DNA from: Solibacillus merdavium
GTDB lineage: Bacteria; Bacillota; Bacilli; Bacillales_A; Planococcaceae
Length of the DNA: 64,000 nucleotides
Reading direction: 5' to 3'
Assembly: GCF_014836935.1 (NCBI RefSeq)
Contig: NZ_JACSPW010000008.1
Location: 1 to 64,000 of the forward strand
The notes below the pieces were generated by a model that saw only the letters and a program-made list of their open reading frames with translations, made no database searches and was not told the DNA's origin. Every line of letters begins with the position of its first letter. Position 1 is the first letter of the stretch. Shown piece after piece: positions 24,686 to 33,245 of the stretch. The translations under genes were made by a program, and so were the position numbers.

Positions 24686-25372
24686 TTAATTTACCCTTTG
24701 TTTTTCATTTACATATTCCAGAACATTTCGAGCATTTATAAACTCTTCCCGTAAATCTATTGGGACCATCTCGATTTCCGGTGGTGATGAGACGCCGGTT
24801 TTAGCCATAACCGTTTCATATGTTATTAAAGCCTGAATGTATTGTTCAAATTCTTCAGCTGTCAAAACCTCTTTACTAGATAGTTCATCGTTTAATTTAT
24901 CAAAGTAAGGTTGGATGTCATAGAGGGCTGCTTTAATTTCCTCCAGATTTTCACTAGGGACTTGAGAATAATCGATATTTCCATTTTTATCGCCAAATTC
25001 AAGTTTTGCATTTGTAATTACATATAGTACTTCTTTAAATTGTTCGTATTGCTCTTTTCCTAAGTTACCTTTTGCTTGAGATAATTTGGCATCAAATAAT
25101 AAATAACTTTTCATTGTGATATTTGCGATATGCTTTTTCACGTTATCGAACGAACCATATAAATCATCCGCAAGTAACGACTGATACGCAAATGCTCCTG
25201 TAGGTACCATTAAACAAGCTGCAATGACGGTAATAGCTATACGCTTTTTCACAAAACGTTTCACTGTTCCACCCATTTCCGATTTAGCTTCCTGGATACC
25301 TTTCTTACTTCTTTCATGAAGTTGAAATGGGATTTCAATTTTTTCTATTTCTTGTTTAAAATTATTTTCCAT
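24686..25372 (-). CDS. DUF3600 membrane-anchored protein, probable anti-sigma factor
   Basis: The protein is 228 residues. A cytoplasmic segment (1-45) with FQLHERSKKGIQEAKSEM precedes one helix (about 46-64), then a helical extracytoplasmic domain. LADDLYGSFDNVKKHIANITMKSYLLFDAKLSQAKGNL is a signature I associate with DUF3600. Its start overlaps the sigma gene by 11 bp. As in the operon at 10395-11974, a membrane protein follows an ECF sigma factor, so an anti-sigma role is likely but inferred. Confidence 0.78.
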   Translation of the reverse strand: MENNFKQEIEKIEIPFQLHERSKKGIQEAKSEMGGTVKRFVKKRIAITVIAACLMVPTGAFAYQSLLADDLYGSFDNVKKHIANITMKSYLLFDAKLSQAKGNLGKEQYEQFKEVLYVITNAKLEFGDKNGNIDYSQVPSENLEEIKAALYDIQPYFDKLNDELSSKEVLTAEEFEQYIQALITYETVMAKTGVSSPPEIEMVPIDLREEFINARNVLEYVNEKQRVN

Positions 25373-25889
25373 AGTTCTCTACCTCCTTTAAATTTTGGCG
25401 AAGTTTATTTAAGGCACGGTACAATATTGACTTTGCGGTTCCAAGTGGGATTTCTAAAATCTCCGAAATTTCCTTTAACGTCCGGTCATTATAATACTTT
25501 AGTAAAATCACGCTTTTCTCATCTTCATGCAAAGTATCCATAAGTTCTCGTAAAGATAAAGAAGTTTCTATATCTTCTACTTCCGCCCCTGTATGTACTT
25601 CAAATTGAGGAATTAGTTGAACCACTTTTTTATTTTTATCTATTACGTTCAGTGCACAATTAATCGTAATTTTCATAAGCCATGTCTTGAAATATTCCGG
25701 TTCATTTAAAGTGCTAATTTTTTTAAATGACTGATAAGCTACTTCTTGAACGACGTCTAAAGCGTCATTTTTATTTTTCACATAGACATAGGCCATTCGA
25801 TAAATATCTGCTTCATATTGTTGGAAAAGCTCTAAATACGCTTTGTCATTTCCTTTTTGAGCTTTTTTTACTAAGCGTCCAATATTCAT
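25362..25889 (-). CDS. ECF-type RNA polymerase sigma factor
   Basis: The protein is 175 residues from the ATG at 25889, which has AAAGGAGG 6 bases upstream. Region 2 contains DIYRMAYVYVKNKNDALDVVQEV and YFKTWLMKITINCALNVI. Region 4 has EDEKSVILLKYYNDRTLKEISEILEIPLGTAKSILYRALNKL. It is a SigV/SigW-sized group IV factor. It is cotranscribed with the DUF3600 gene. The target regulon cannot be read from this window. Confidence 0.88.
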   Translation of the reverse strand: MNIGRLVKKAQKGNDKAYLELFQQYEADIYRMAYVYVKNKNDALDVVQEVAYQSFKKISTLNEPEYFKTWLMKITINCALNVIDKNKKVVQLIPQFEVHTGAEVEDIETSLSLRELMDTLHEDEKSVILLKYYNDRTLKEISEILEIPLGTAKSILYRALNKLRQNLKEVENYGK

Positions 25890-26003
25890 CGCAATTCCTC
25901 CTTTCATTTTTGTCTTACACTTATTAGACAAACAAGAAGAGCATTTGGCTTAAAAATTTACCAATTATTTTTCAAATTCAAATTTCCCTCCATCATTGCA
26001 TGA

Positions 26004-26038
26004 AAAAAGACGCCTCTCTTATTACAGAAAAGTGTCCG
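26004..26038 (-). terminator. Weak hairpin related to the dispersed terminator family
   Basis: GACGCCTCTCTTATTACAG resembles the family arm and loop, but pairing with AAAAGTGTCCG is imperfect. The minus strand continues TTTTTTC. It lies about 135 bp past the DinB-like gene at 26173. Confidence 0.4.
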
Positions 26039-26172
26039 CTACTAATTAAGATTCCTATTTATTCTTATCTATATAAAATATTGAAATTCACTATCAGCAT
26101 TAATGATAGCAACAAATACAACTTGGTCTATTTGCCACTATATTTTTTTACTGTGATATATTTCATACTCTT

Positions 26173-26649
26173 TCACTCCTCATCCACCTTGTTTAAAGTA
26201 AATTTCATTTGGTTTATGTGATGGATATCGTGTTCCATTAATCCTTTTAAATATTCATAAAGTGTTAAAGTAGAATCCTTAATCTGCAGTTTAATCAACC
26301 ATTTCTCTTCAGGTATTTGGTTTAACTGATTTAATAAGTCTTCCCGAATGCGTATACATTTTTCAAATGTTTTTTCAATCGTCTCAGTTCTAGCAATAAA
26401 TGAAGAATGAATGTTAAAGTCCTCGGCACTTGGAGCTTTCGGTAAGCTTTTACCTGCTAATAAATATGGAATTCTGTGTTGTAAAACAAATTCATCCCAA
26501 GGGTAAAAATGACCAACTATTTCGATGATGGACCATTTTCTTTCTCCAATTGGTTTTCTTAGTAGACATTCATCTAAGGTTTTCATTCTTTGCAAAAATA
26601 GAAGAAAGTTTTGATGATGCTCTATTATTTCTGATTTTTCTCTTTGCAA
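26173..26649 (-). CDS. DinB-family (DinB_2) protein
   Basis: The protein is 158 residues from a TTG with GAGGTGG 5 bases upstream. It is a four-helix bundle by pattern. The metal-site histidines expected in DinB/YfiT proteins are seen as IEIVGHFYPWDEF in helix 2 and LMEHDIHHINQMK in helix 4. Members bind a divalent metal, and some are bacillithiol-dependent transferases. No specific activity is assigned. A second DinB-like gene lies at 51352. Confidence 0.8.
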   Translation of the reverse strand: MQREKSEIIEHHQNFLLFLQRMKTLDECLLRKPIGERKWSIIEIVGHFYPWDEFVLQHRIPYLLAGKSLPKAPSAEDFNIHSSFIARTETIEKTFEKCIRIREDLLNQLNQIPEEKWLIKLQIKDSTLTLYEYLKGLMEHDIHHINQMKFTLNKVDEE

Positions 26650-26895
26650 TTATGCCACCTCGATTTTATCGAATTAAATTTTATGAAGGGCCTCTCCCTC
26701 ATTCTTGAAAAATATTACATAACCAAATTTTAACATAAACTTTCCGAGTATTTTAAATATGTTTCCAATATAATACGGAGCAGCACCCATTTAATCACCT
26801 ATAGATTTATAGAATAAAATATGGTTTTTTAGAAATCATACTTTATAATGGCCTTATAAATACCCAAAAAATGTTAGTTAATAATTGGAGATAAA

Positions 26896-27531
26896 ATGAA
26901 AAATACTAGAGTTCTCTCTTATATAGTTCTTAGTTTTCTATTGCTGTATGGCTGTGCCGGGGATGACAAAAAGCCAGTTTCTTCCGCTAATGACATGGGA
27001 AAAATACATCCAGCCAAAGAAACAAAAAAGGAATTATTAGCACTGTCTGAAGAAATACTTTCGCTGTTAAAAGAGTCTGATTTTGAAAAAATCTCTGAAA
27101 TGGTTGATCCAGAACATGGCGTCACTTTTGCTTTTTATGCTGATTTTGGTAATCCCGCTGGCTATGGAGGGCAATATGTAAATTTATCAAAAAAGGAAAT
27201 AAGTGAAAATAATGATACAAAGTATTTGTGGGGAATGGATGAATCAGAAAAAGAAATTGAAATGTCCTTAAATGAATATGTTCAACAAATGCTATTACAA
27301 AGTTGGGGAATGGAAGAAGTAGAATATAGTATCATTACTTTTAATGAACCTGCAGAGAATTTTGCAGGTGTATTCAATACCATTCATCAATATTATCCGG
27401 ATGCCAAATACGTGGAATACCATTCGCCGGGAATTAATGAGCATTCATTCCAATCATTGCGGTTCATTTACCAAGAAAGAGGAGGAAGATGGTACCTTAT
27501 CGGAATAGCCCGTGATGTAGCTACTTTATAA
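26896..27531 (+). CDS. Lipoprotein, unknown function
   Basis: The protein is 211 residues. The signal sequence ends LLLYGC (C20, lipobox), so it is lipid-anchored. The mature part has a helix (KKELLALSEEILSLLKESDFEKISEMVDPEHGVTFAFY) followed by beta-strands ending GGRWYLIGIARD, an arrangement like NTF2-like lipoproteins. It is a single gene and the nearest downstream terminator is 250 bp away. Confidence 0.65.
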   Translation: MKNTRVLSYIVLSFLLLYGCAGDDKKPVSSANDMGKIHPAKETKKELLALSEEILSLLKESDFEKISEMVDPEHGVTFAFYADFGNPAGYGGQYVNLSKKEISENNDTKYLWGMDESEKEIEMSLNEYVQQMLLQSWGMEEVEYSIITFNEPAENFAGVFNTIHQYYPDAKYVEYHSPGINEHSFQSLRFIYQERGGRWYLIGIARDVATL

Positions 27532-27886
27532 GAAATTTTAAAACCAAATATTAGTTTTGGATGTGTATTGATTTAGGACTGGTTCAGTTCATTCATTAAC
27601 CGGAAATAACAGGTTCTTTAAATGAATATTTAGGGGAATGTCCAAATCAGATGTCCCCCTATTTTTACCATAAAGAGACAATATTATTTAACAAAGCCTA
27701 AAATATAAATAACAATTCGAACAAAAAAATAAATTATTCCTACAAAAATTAACAACCCCCAAATAATCGGAAATAATAACGAAAAGACCAACTTCTCAAG
27801 ACTTTATTGAGAAGTTGGTCTTTTTAAAGAGTGCTACAATTGCACCCGTTAATTTTAAATAACCATTTATCGCTATACTAGATACT
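27532..27886. other. Intergenic region with one strong hairpin
   Basis: The 355 bp between convergent genes hold no convincing gene. A minus-strand frame of 24-36 hydrophobic codons (27684-27791) exists but has no properly spaced ribosome site. The only clear feature is the terminator at 27777-27829. Confidence 0.5.
27777..27829. terminator. Perfect bidirectional terminator
   Basis: AAAAGACCAACTTCTCAA pairs over 18 bases with TTGAGAAGTTGGTCTTTT around GACTTTA, so both strands end in T runs. It lies between the convergent genes at 26896 and 27887. Confidence 0.9.
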
Positions 27887-28198
27887 TTATTTATATAATT
27901 TTTTTATTACCCGAACGATATATTTTGCAGCAAAGTATGAAAAAGGAATACCTAGTAACATTGTAATGTTAAACGTAAAATAACTGAACCAAAATAAATT
28001 TGACAAGTATGCACAAAATTTAAAGTATGGTATAAAAACGATTACCATTAAAGCTATAAAGCCCGCTTGTCTCATCATTAATCTATTTTCTTTAATATTC
28101 AGTTCTTCCTTCCGTTTTTCATCCATACATAATTCCACATTTGTATTCCCCACTTCATCTGATTCTATTTCCTTTATCTTTTCATGTAGTTTCTCCAT
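27887..28198 (-). CDS. Two-helix membrane protein with charged N-terminus, unknown
   Basis: The protein is 103 residues from the ATG at 28198 (GGGGGTACGGAA upstream). Residues 1-43 are charged and probably coiled (LHEKIKEIESDEVG, then KRKEELNIKENR). Two membrane helices follow (about 45-68 and 74-94), with a basic C-terminus VIKKLYK. This resembles 2TM-type accessory membrane proteins, but I do not recognise the family. Confidence 0.5.
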   Translation of the reverse strand: MEKLHEKIKEIESDEVGNTNVELCMDEKRKEELNIKENRLMMRQAGFIALMVIVFIPYFKFCAYLSNLFWFSYFTFNITMLLGIPFSYFAAKYIVRVIKKLYK

Positions 28199-28321
28199 TT
28201 CCGTACCCCCATAACTACTTTCCAACATTTTAACATAAATATCCAATTCCCTGCTATGGGTCACGTGTTGAATGGGGATAAGTTAAGCTGCGCGAACTAT
28301 CCAATTTAAAAGTACAAAAAA

Positions 28322-28369
28322 ACTGTGTCAAAAAATCTGGCATTACCAGATTTAACACAGCTTTTTTGT
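28322..28369 (-). terminator. Bidirectional terminator after lepB
   Basis: CTGTGTTAAATCTGG pairs with CCAGATTTTTTGACACAG (minus strand) around TAATG, followed by TTTTTTG. It lies about 10 bp past the signal peptidase gene. Confidence 0.8.
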
Positions 28370-28370
28370 A

Positions 28371-28940
28371 TTATTTTATTAACTTTAATTTATCTAATGG
28401 AAAGAAAACAATATTTGTTGTACCTATTATTTTATCCTTTGAAACAAAACCAACGTTTGGGTCTCTACTATCTATACTTTTCCGACGATTATCTCCTAGC
28501 ACAAAAAGGTATCCATCTGGAACGATTGCCTCACCTAAATACTCTTCCATTGTAAAATCTTCAGTGAGTGTACCATTGTCCATCAACGCCTTTTTATATT
28601 CCTCTAAATAAGGTTCTTCATATTTCTTACCGTTAATAAAAAGTTCATCGTTTTTATAGGCAATGTGATCACCAGGAATACCGATAATACGCTTGATATA
28701 ATTTGTATCTTCCTTTGCTTCAAATACAATCACATCAAATCGGTTATACTCTGTTAATTTTGGCCCAATCTTATTTACGATTACTTTGTCCCCGTCTTCA
28801 ACTGTTGGCATCATAGAAGCACCATCCACCACAATAGGTGTTAATATGAACATCCGAATTCCCACGGCAAATAAAAGTGCGATCCCGATCACTTTTATCC
28901 ATTCCAAAAACTCATTTTTTTTGACTGCTTTCAAAGTCAT
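28371..28940 (-). CDS. lepB: Type I signal peptidase
   Basis: The protein is 189 residues. One N-terminal membrane helix (about 15-33) is followed by the catalytic domain: Ser42 in VDGASMMPT (box B), general-base Lys83 in NYIKRIIGIPGD (box D), then GDNRRKSIDSRD (box E). It removes Sec signal peptides at the outer face of the membrane. Bacilli carry several such paralogues. There is no accompanying substrate gene, so it could be a general SipS/T-type enzyme. It starts immediately after a broken P-loop gene, whose stop codon overlaps its start. Confidence 0.92.
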   Translation of the reverse strand: MTLKAVKKNEFLEWIKVIGIALLFAVGIRMFILTPIVVDGASMMPTVEDGDKVIVNKIGPKLTEYNRFDVIVFEAKEDTNYIKRIIGIPGDHIAYKNDELFINGKKYEEPYLEEYKKALMDNGTLTEDFTMEEYLGEAIVPDGYLFVLGDNRRKSIDSRDPNVGFVSKDKIIGTTNIVFFPLDKLKLIK

Positions 28941-29293
28941 CACATCCTTTCAGCAATATGAATAATCTTTTGAATAACTGTATTAACTTGATCATTGTCT
29001 CATATGACAAATAAATAATCCGCTTCATCTTCTGTTGGATTAACTATATCTTCCTTTTCAGCCTGTTGTCTAGCAAGTACTTCCTCAAACTTTGTATATG
29101 CTTTGAGATGGAATGCTAAAGTATATTAGGGCCTTGTGTCGGTAGTAAATTCTTATAGTATGTATTAATAAATTCAGCATGGTTATCATTGATCCATCAC
29201 AAAAGAGTTACTTAACTGTTTTTCCAAAGCATGAGCAAATGTCGTTTTTCCAGAATGGGTTTTACCCACTGTAATAATCGCTAACTTTTTCAT
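28940..29293 (-). pseudogene. Broken P-loop NTPase/kinase-like gene
   Basis: A good ribosome site (GAAGGAG) and ATG at 29293 open a frame reading MKKLAIITVGKTHSGKTTF, a Walker A kinase-type start. It stops after 38 codons. The frame continues with a one-base shift (NHAEFINTYYKNLLPTQGPN), meets a TAG, and shifts again (FEEVLARQQAEKEDIVNPTEDEADYLF). It then hits a TGA before ending IQKIIHIAERM at 28940. At least two frameshifts and two nonsense codons show that it is dead. The original product was probably a small ATP-binding protein of about 115 residues. Confidence 0.75.
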
Positions 29294-29321
29294 AGCCCGT
29301 CTCCTTCTTGCAAAGCTAAAG

Positions 29322-29681
29322 TTAAGAAATAACCTTTGTCCCTTGATGAAAATGCATTTTCCAATGTCCGTCGATTAATTTCCAAATCGAGCTACGTAGT
29401 GAATGTTGGTTATTTACTTCATTATAAATTCGGTAGGTCGTTAAAATTATTTCTTCAGATAATGAATGAATTTCAAAATCACTTATTTTCATTCGTACTA
29501 AACTTAGTGTCATCTCGCCAATATTCGCATCTTTGTACAATACCTGCCCCGAACTTCCAAATTCAAAAAAAGTTTCTGCAAGCAGATTCGTTAGCTCATC
29601 TTTTGATGTCCTGATTTCTGGTTTTAACAATTTTTGCTCTAGTGCAAATAACTGTTCTTTCAACGAAGATTTACACTCCAT
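29322..29681 (-). CDS. DUF4440 / NTF2-like fold protein
   Basis: The protein is 119 residues and a paralogue of the gene at 22484. Both share TNLLAETFFEFGSSG-type openings, ILTTYRIYN and LRSSIWKLIDGHWKMHFHQGT. It is expected to be a small NTF2-like dimer of unknown ligand. The ATG has AAGGTGAG upstream. It precedes the broken P-loop gene in the same direction by 28 bp, so the two were probably once cotranscribed. Confidence 0.78.
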   Translation of the reverse strand: MECKSSLKEQLFALEQKLLKPEIRTSKDELTNLLAETFFEFGSSGQVLYKDANIGEMTLSLVRMKISDFEIHSLSEEIILTTYRIYNEVNNQHSLRSSIWKLIDGHWKMHFHQGTKVIS

Positions 29682-29725
29682 TTAATACTCACCTTTTTCC
29701 GTTCATAGAATTGATATTAGTAAAA

Positions 29726-30214
29726 CTAACTAATTAAGTTAGGACCCGACCCTTTATGTTTGAACTTTCTTAACGATAGTAAAACGGCACCTGCTATAAA
29801 TAAAAGTCCGCTTATTGAAGTAATCCAGAAGAAAATACTACCTCCAGTCGTTGATGCATTAAAAGTCAAACTACTAAATAATATCATTATAAAACCTATA
29901 AATCCCCAAAAACCAATTGCCCATTTAGATTTACTTTTGATGAGATAATAGCCAGTTACACCTAGAATATAAAGTATACTTACTATCATTAAAGTTGGAA
30001 ATAAAGGTTGAAATTTTACTGCATAAACAAAATAATCAAGTTGGCTAATATCCTGTCCAGCCGTTATCTCTATATTAAACAATTTGGTGAACGGTGTGGA
30101 ATACTTCCATTCGATTGAATTATTTATAAGTGCACTTCCTTCATACCATGCAATAAAAGTTGCTACCATAAAAGTTAAGATTCCTATTATAATTTGCAGT
30201 GCATACTTAAACAA
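29726..30214 (-). CDS. Four-helix membrane protein, YjdJ/DUF4306-like
   Basis: The protein is 162 residues from a TTG with GGGGGAG 5 bases upstream. Four helices lie at about 4-23, 68-90, 97-117 and 126-147. The first helix ends ATFIAWYEGSAL, and the outer loop WKYSTPFTKLF recalls the WYEGS...WKYS region of Bacillus YjdJ (DUF4306). The assignment rests on that motif only. Function is unknown. Confidence 0.55.
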   Translation of the reverse strand: MFKYALQIIIGILTFMVATFIAWYEGSALINNSIEWKYSTPFTKLFNIEITAGQDISQLDYFVYAVKFQPLFPTLMIVSILYILGVTGYYLIKSKSKWAIGFWGFIGFIMILFSSLTFNASTTGGSIFFWITSISGLLFIAGAVLLSLRKFKHKGSGPNLIS

Positions 30215-30334
30215 CTACACTCCCCCTATATAATTATTTAACAAATCACTGGTAATTTTGACGGAAATAAATAACAAAGGTTCCAGGGATTTTGTCGCTT
30301 CAAAATAGACGAAGTAAATAGTTAATTGTTACAC

Positions 30335-31204
30335 TCAATTATTTGGTAAATATTTTTTATATTGATCCCATACTTCCAAATATTCCGGCAAATCATGTGG
30401 GTGCACTTTAATACATATCCCTATACGTGTATATAATTGAAAAATCACTTCATCTAAAAGTCTTTCTTCGGTATAGCTAAGATCACTGTTCCACATCTCA
30501 AACAATGTAAGCAATGTATTCAAATCTAGATTGTCTGGTGATGAACAAAATGCATATGTAAAATCATAAATTTTCGGTCCAATTATTGGTGAAGGATCAA
30601 TCACACCTTTTAATTGGTTATTTAAATAAACAAAATTATGTACACCAGTATCTCCATGTAAATAATATTTTTCTTCCAAATGGCTATATCCTTTTAACTT
30701 ATTTACTAAAAGTTCTACCCTTTTATGATCATCTAATGAAAGAACCTTTCCTATATTTTGCTGCGCATATTCCAGACTACTTTGATTAAAATCAGACCAA
30801 CTGCTTTTAGAAGTACCGTTTATTCTTCCCCAAGGGGTATCTTCATCTACCTTCCTATATTTATCAAATAGTTGCTTTATTAAAATTGTCATCCAGTCTA
30901 TTTTAGAGCCTCGATTAAAATGTGTTTCTCCTGCAATATAGTCATACACAATAAATTGTTCTTCTGGATCTGTGTAAATAATATTAGGAAGTAAGTTCGT
31001 ATCACTATAAGCCGTAAGAAATTGTTGCGTCGGCTTTATAATATTTGCTGTATCCATTTTTACCACATATGTTGGTTTTTTATTGACAAGTAGTAAATAT
31101 AAAATGCTATTTGTAGTACCGCTATTAAGATTTTCTGCCTTTAAATCTGTACTAATTAAATAATTACTTTTTAATAAATTTATAATTTTATTAATTTTTT
31201 CCAC
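30335..31204 (-). CDS. APH/choline-kinase-like phosphotransferase
   Basis: The protein is 289 residues from a GTG with GAGGGCTC upstream. The kinase core is visible: TYVVKMD with the ATP-site lysine (K49), the catalytic loop HGDTGVHN (H183, D185, N190), and the metal-binding aspartate in KGVIDPSP (D203). This fits the aminoglycoside phosphotransferase/choline kinase superfamily. Substrates range from antibiotics to small metabolites. Without closer homology I would not call it a resistance gene. Confidence 0.78.
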   Translation of the reverse strand: MEKINKIINLLKSNYLISTDLKAENLNSGTTNSILYLLLVNKKPTYVVKMDTANIIKPTQQFLTAYSDTNLLPNIIYTDPEEQFIVYDYIAGETHFNRGSKIDWMTILIKQLFDKYRKVDEDTPWGRINGTSKSSWSDFNQSSLEYAQQNIGKVLSLDDHKRVELLVNKLKGYSHLEEKYYLHGDTGVHNFVYLNNQLKGVIDPSPIIGPKIYDFTYAFCSSPDNLDLNTLLTLFEMWNSDLSYTEERLLDEVIFQLYTRIGICIKVHPHDLPEYLEVWDQYKKYLPNN

Positions 31205-31377
31205 ATTTGAGCCCTCTTCTGCTAATTAATATCGTGCCTGATAGTTATATTCTTTCCTAAATATTAAAATCCTTTTATTTTGAATTGAAATGATTTTTAT
31301 GTTTAAAAGAAGTTATGAAGGTTTAGGGGTGGAGAAAGACTACACGTAGCTAACTGTTGAGGTAGTCTCCGTAAAGC

Positions 31378-31424
31378 TAAAAAAAGGATAGATGTATGCA
31401 GGAGTTATTCCTGTTCATCTATCC
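31378..31424 (-). terminator. Terminator of pbuG
   Basis: GGATAGATGaaCAGGA folds with CTCCTGcataCATCTATCC (minus strand), followed by TTTTTTTA. It lies about 65 bp past the permease stop. Confidence 0.8.
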
Positions 31425-31487
31425 GTACTTTTTTCTTCTATATTTGTAACGAAACCTTTAATTATTTAGCGCTTTTTATTCTCTTTC

Positions 31488-32783
31488 CTAAACGATAAAC
31501 GCAAAGTATGAAATGAATAATAAACAAAGCACGTACATTATTGGATGCACTTCTTTAGAACGCTTTTGTGCGATTAAACAAAGTGGATATAGAACAAAAC
31601 CTAATCCGATTCCGATAACCACACTAGAAGTTAGCGGCATCATAATAATTGTTAAAAATGAAGGAATTACGATTTCTAACTTCGTCCAGTTGATTCTACG
31701 GATTTCCATAGCCATTAGTGCACCTACAATAATTAATGCAGCTGATGTCACTTCTACTGAAATAACACTAACAAGTGGCGAGAAGAATAAAGCAACAACA
31801 AAACAAGCAGCAATGACTACAGATGTAAAGCCGGTTTTCCCTCCGACAGCAATACCTGCAGAAGATTCAACGCTTGTCGCAGGTGTTGATGTACCTAAAA
31901 TAGCACCAATTACCCCCGCTGCAGAATCGGCAAGTAAACCTTTACCGATATTCGGAATTTTATTGTCCTTCATCATGCCTGCTTGACTCGTTAATCCAAT
32001 TAATGCACCCGCTGTATCAAAGAAGGCTACAATTAGAAACGTGAAAATAACTGTAAGGATTTCTGGCGTGAAAATCTCATCTAAATGACCAAACACAACA
32101 CCAAATGTCGGTTCAAGGCTTGGGATACTACCAACAATTGAAGATGGTACTTCGATTTTACCGAACAGCATACCTACAATTGTAGTAATGACCATAGCGT
32201 AGAAAATACCGCCGTTAATGCCTTTTACTAACATAATGATCGTAAGGAAAATACCTAGAATTGCTAATAACGTCATCGGTGAAGTTAAATCACCAATCTT
32301 AACAAATGTGTCTGGATCTGCTTGCACAATGCCACCATTTTTTAATCCGATAAAAGTGATGAAAAATCCAATACCAGCAGCGATTGCGAACTTTAAATCA
32401 CTTGGAATAATGTTAATAATTTTTTCGCGAATTTTAAATAAACTTAAAATCAAGAAGATGATTCCGGCAACAAATACACCTGTTAAAGTGACTTGCCAAT
32501 CAATACCCATTCCAATACATACTGTGAATGTAAAGAATGAGTTTAATCCCATACTCGGTGCAATAGCGATTGGAAAGTTCGCAAGTAAGCCCATAAGTAG
32601 TGTTCCGATAATTGCAGTAAGCGCAGTTGCAGTAAATACAGCACCACTATCCATCCCGGATTGACTTAGAATAATTGGATTTACCACTAATATATAAGCT
32701 ATCGATAAGAAGGTTGTTATTCCTGCGAGTGATTCCTGCTTATAGGAAGTGTTCCGTTCTGCAAATTTAAAAAAGTTTCTCAT
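31488..32783 (-). CDS. pbuG: Guanine/hypoxanthine permease, NCS2 (AzgA-like) family
   Basis: The protein is 431 residues with about 12-14 membrane helices. The opening FKFAERNTSYKQESLAGITTFLSIAYILVVNP is the AzgA/PbuG signature. Other marks are IAPSMGLNSFFTFTVC and, near the middle, FFDTAGALIGLTSQAG, which forms the substrate site. It imports hypoxanthine and guanine with protons. A guanine-class riboswitch (32945-33011) and its terminator precede it, which agrees with pbuG rather than pbuO. The gene is monocistronic. Confidence 0.9.
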   Translation of the reverse strand: MRNFFKFAERNTSYKQESLAGITTFLSIAYILVVNPIILSQSGMDSGAVFTATALTAIIGTLLMGLLANFPIAIAPSMGLNSFFTFTVCIGMGIDWQVTLTGVFVAGIIFLILSLFKIREKIINIIPSDLKFAIAAGIGFFITFIGLKNGGIVQADPDTFVKIGDLTSPMTLLAILGIFLTIIMLVKGINGGIFYAMVITTIVGMLFGKIEVPSSIVGSIPSLEPTFGVVFGHLDEIFTPEILTVIFTFLIVAFFDTAGALIGLTSQAGMMKDNKIPNIGKGLLADSAAGVIGAILGTSTPATSVESSAGIAVGGKTGFTSVVIAACFVVALFFSPLVSVISVEVTSAALIIVGALMAMEIRRINWTKLEIVIPSFLTIIMMPLTSSVVIGIGLGFVLYPLCLIAQKRSKEVHPIMYVLCLLFISYFAFIV

Positions 32784-32876
32784 GTTGTAATCTCCTATTT
32801 GCCAAAGTTAAGAATGAACGGAAATCATTCTGATGTTAGTATTCAGCTATTGCATTTTTCTATTAATAAAAAAAAA

Positions 32877-32904
32877 ACTTTGACCACAATCGGCCAAAGT
32901 TTTT
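32877..32904 (-). terminator. Riboswitch-controlled transcription terminator
   Basis: On the minus strand ACTTTGGCC/GGTCAAAGT forms a stem around GATTGT, followed by a run of more than eight T residues. It stands between the purine aptamer and pbuG and should form when guanine is bound. Confidence 0.8.
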
Positions 32905-32944
32905 TCTACAATAAAGCGGAATAAAAAATCAATAATTTCCCATT

Positions 32945-33011
32945 CCTTGTAGTCAGCTAATATCGGTAGCTGGTAGAAACTTTCAAGCCGTCTTCTTGAA
33001 TTTATACAAGG
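32945..33011 (-). promoter_or_regulatory. Purine (guanine-type) riboswitch aptamer
   Basis: Read on the minus strand, P1 is CCTTGTA/TACAAGG, P2 is TTCAAG/CTTGAA, J2-3 is AGTTTCTACC and P3 is AGCT/AGCT around ACCGATATT. J3-1 is GACTA. The C in GACTA marks a guanine/hypoxanthine specificity (adenine aptamers have GATTA). It lies about 160 bp before the pbuG start. Confidence 0.92.
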
Positions 33012-33245
33012 TAAATCTATTCTTTTTTAAAACAATAGGAGAATAATATCAAGTATAATTTAAAAGGTCAATAGTATATATTGGAATAAGTTTTACCCTT
33101 AACGGATGTAAAAATATTCTAAAAAGAGCGAAAAATCAAGTAATATTAAATCTATAAAAAAATGCAATGAAATCTCTTAAGACTTATGTAGGATAAAATT
33201 GTTAAAAGTAAAATTCTGTGAGCACAAAAGCCGGTAAGAACTATC

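Noticed and set aside
27684-27791. Minus-strand frame of 24-36 hydrophobic codons (ends YILGFVK) between convergent genes
   Set aside because: The TTG with a GGGGG run has no spacing from it, and the longer form starts inside a terminator stem. The hydrophobicity follows from T-rich DNA.
30335-31204. Aminoglycoside resistance kinase
   Set aside because: The APH fold is clear but the family is broad. No resistance-type sequence signature was seen, so only a general call is made.
32877-33011. Possible S-box or T-box in the leader of the gene at 31488
   Set aside because: The conserved bases match the purine aptamer fully, and no T-box or SAM core is present.
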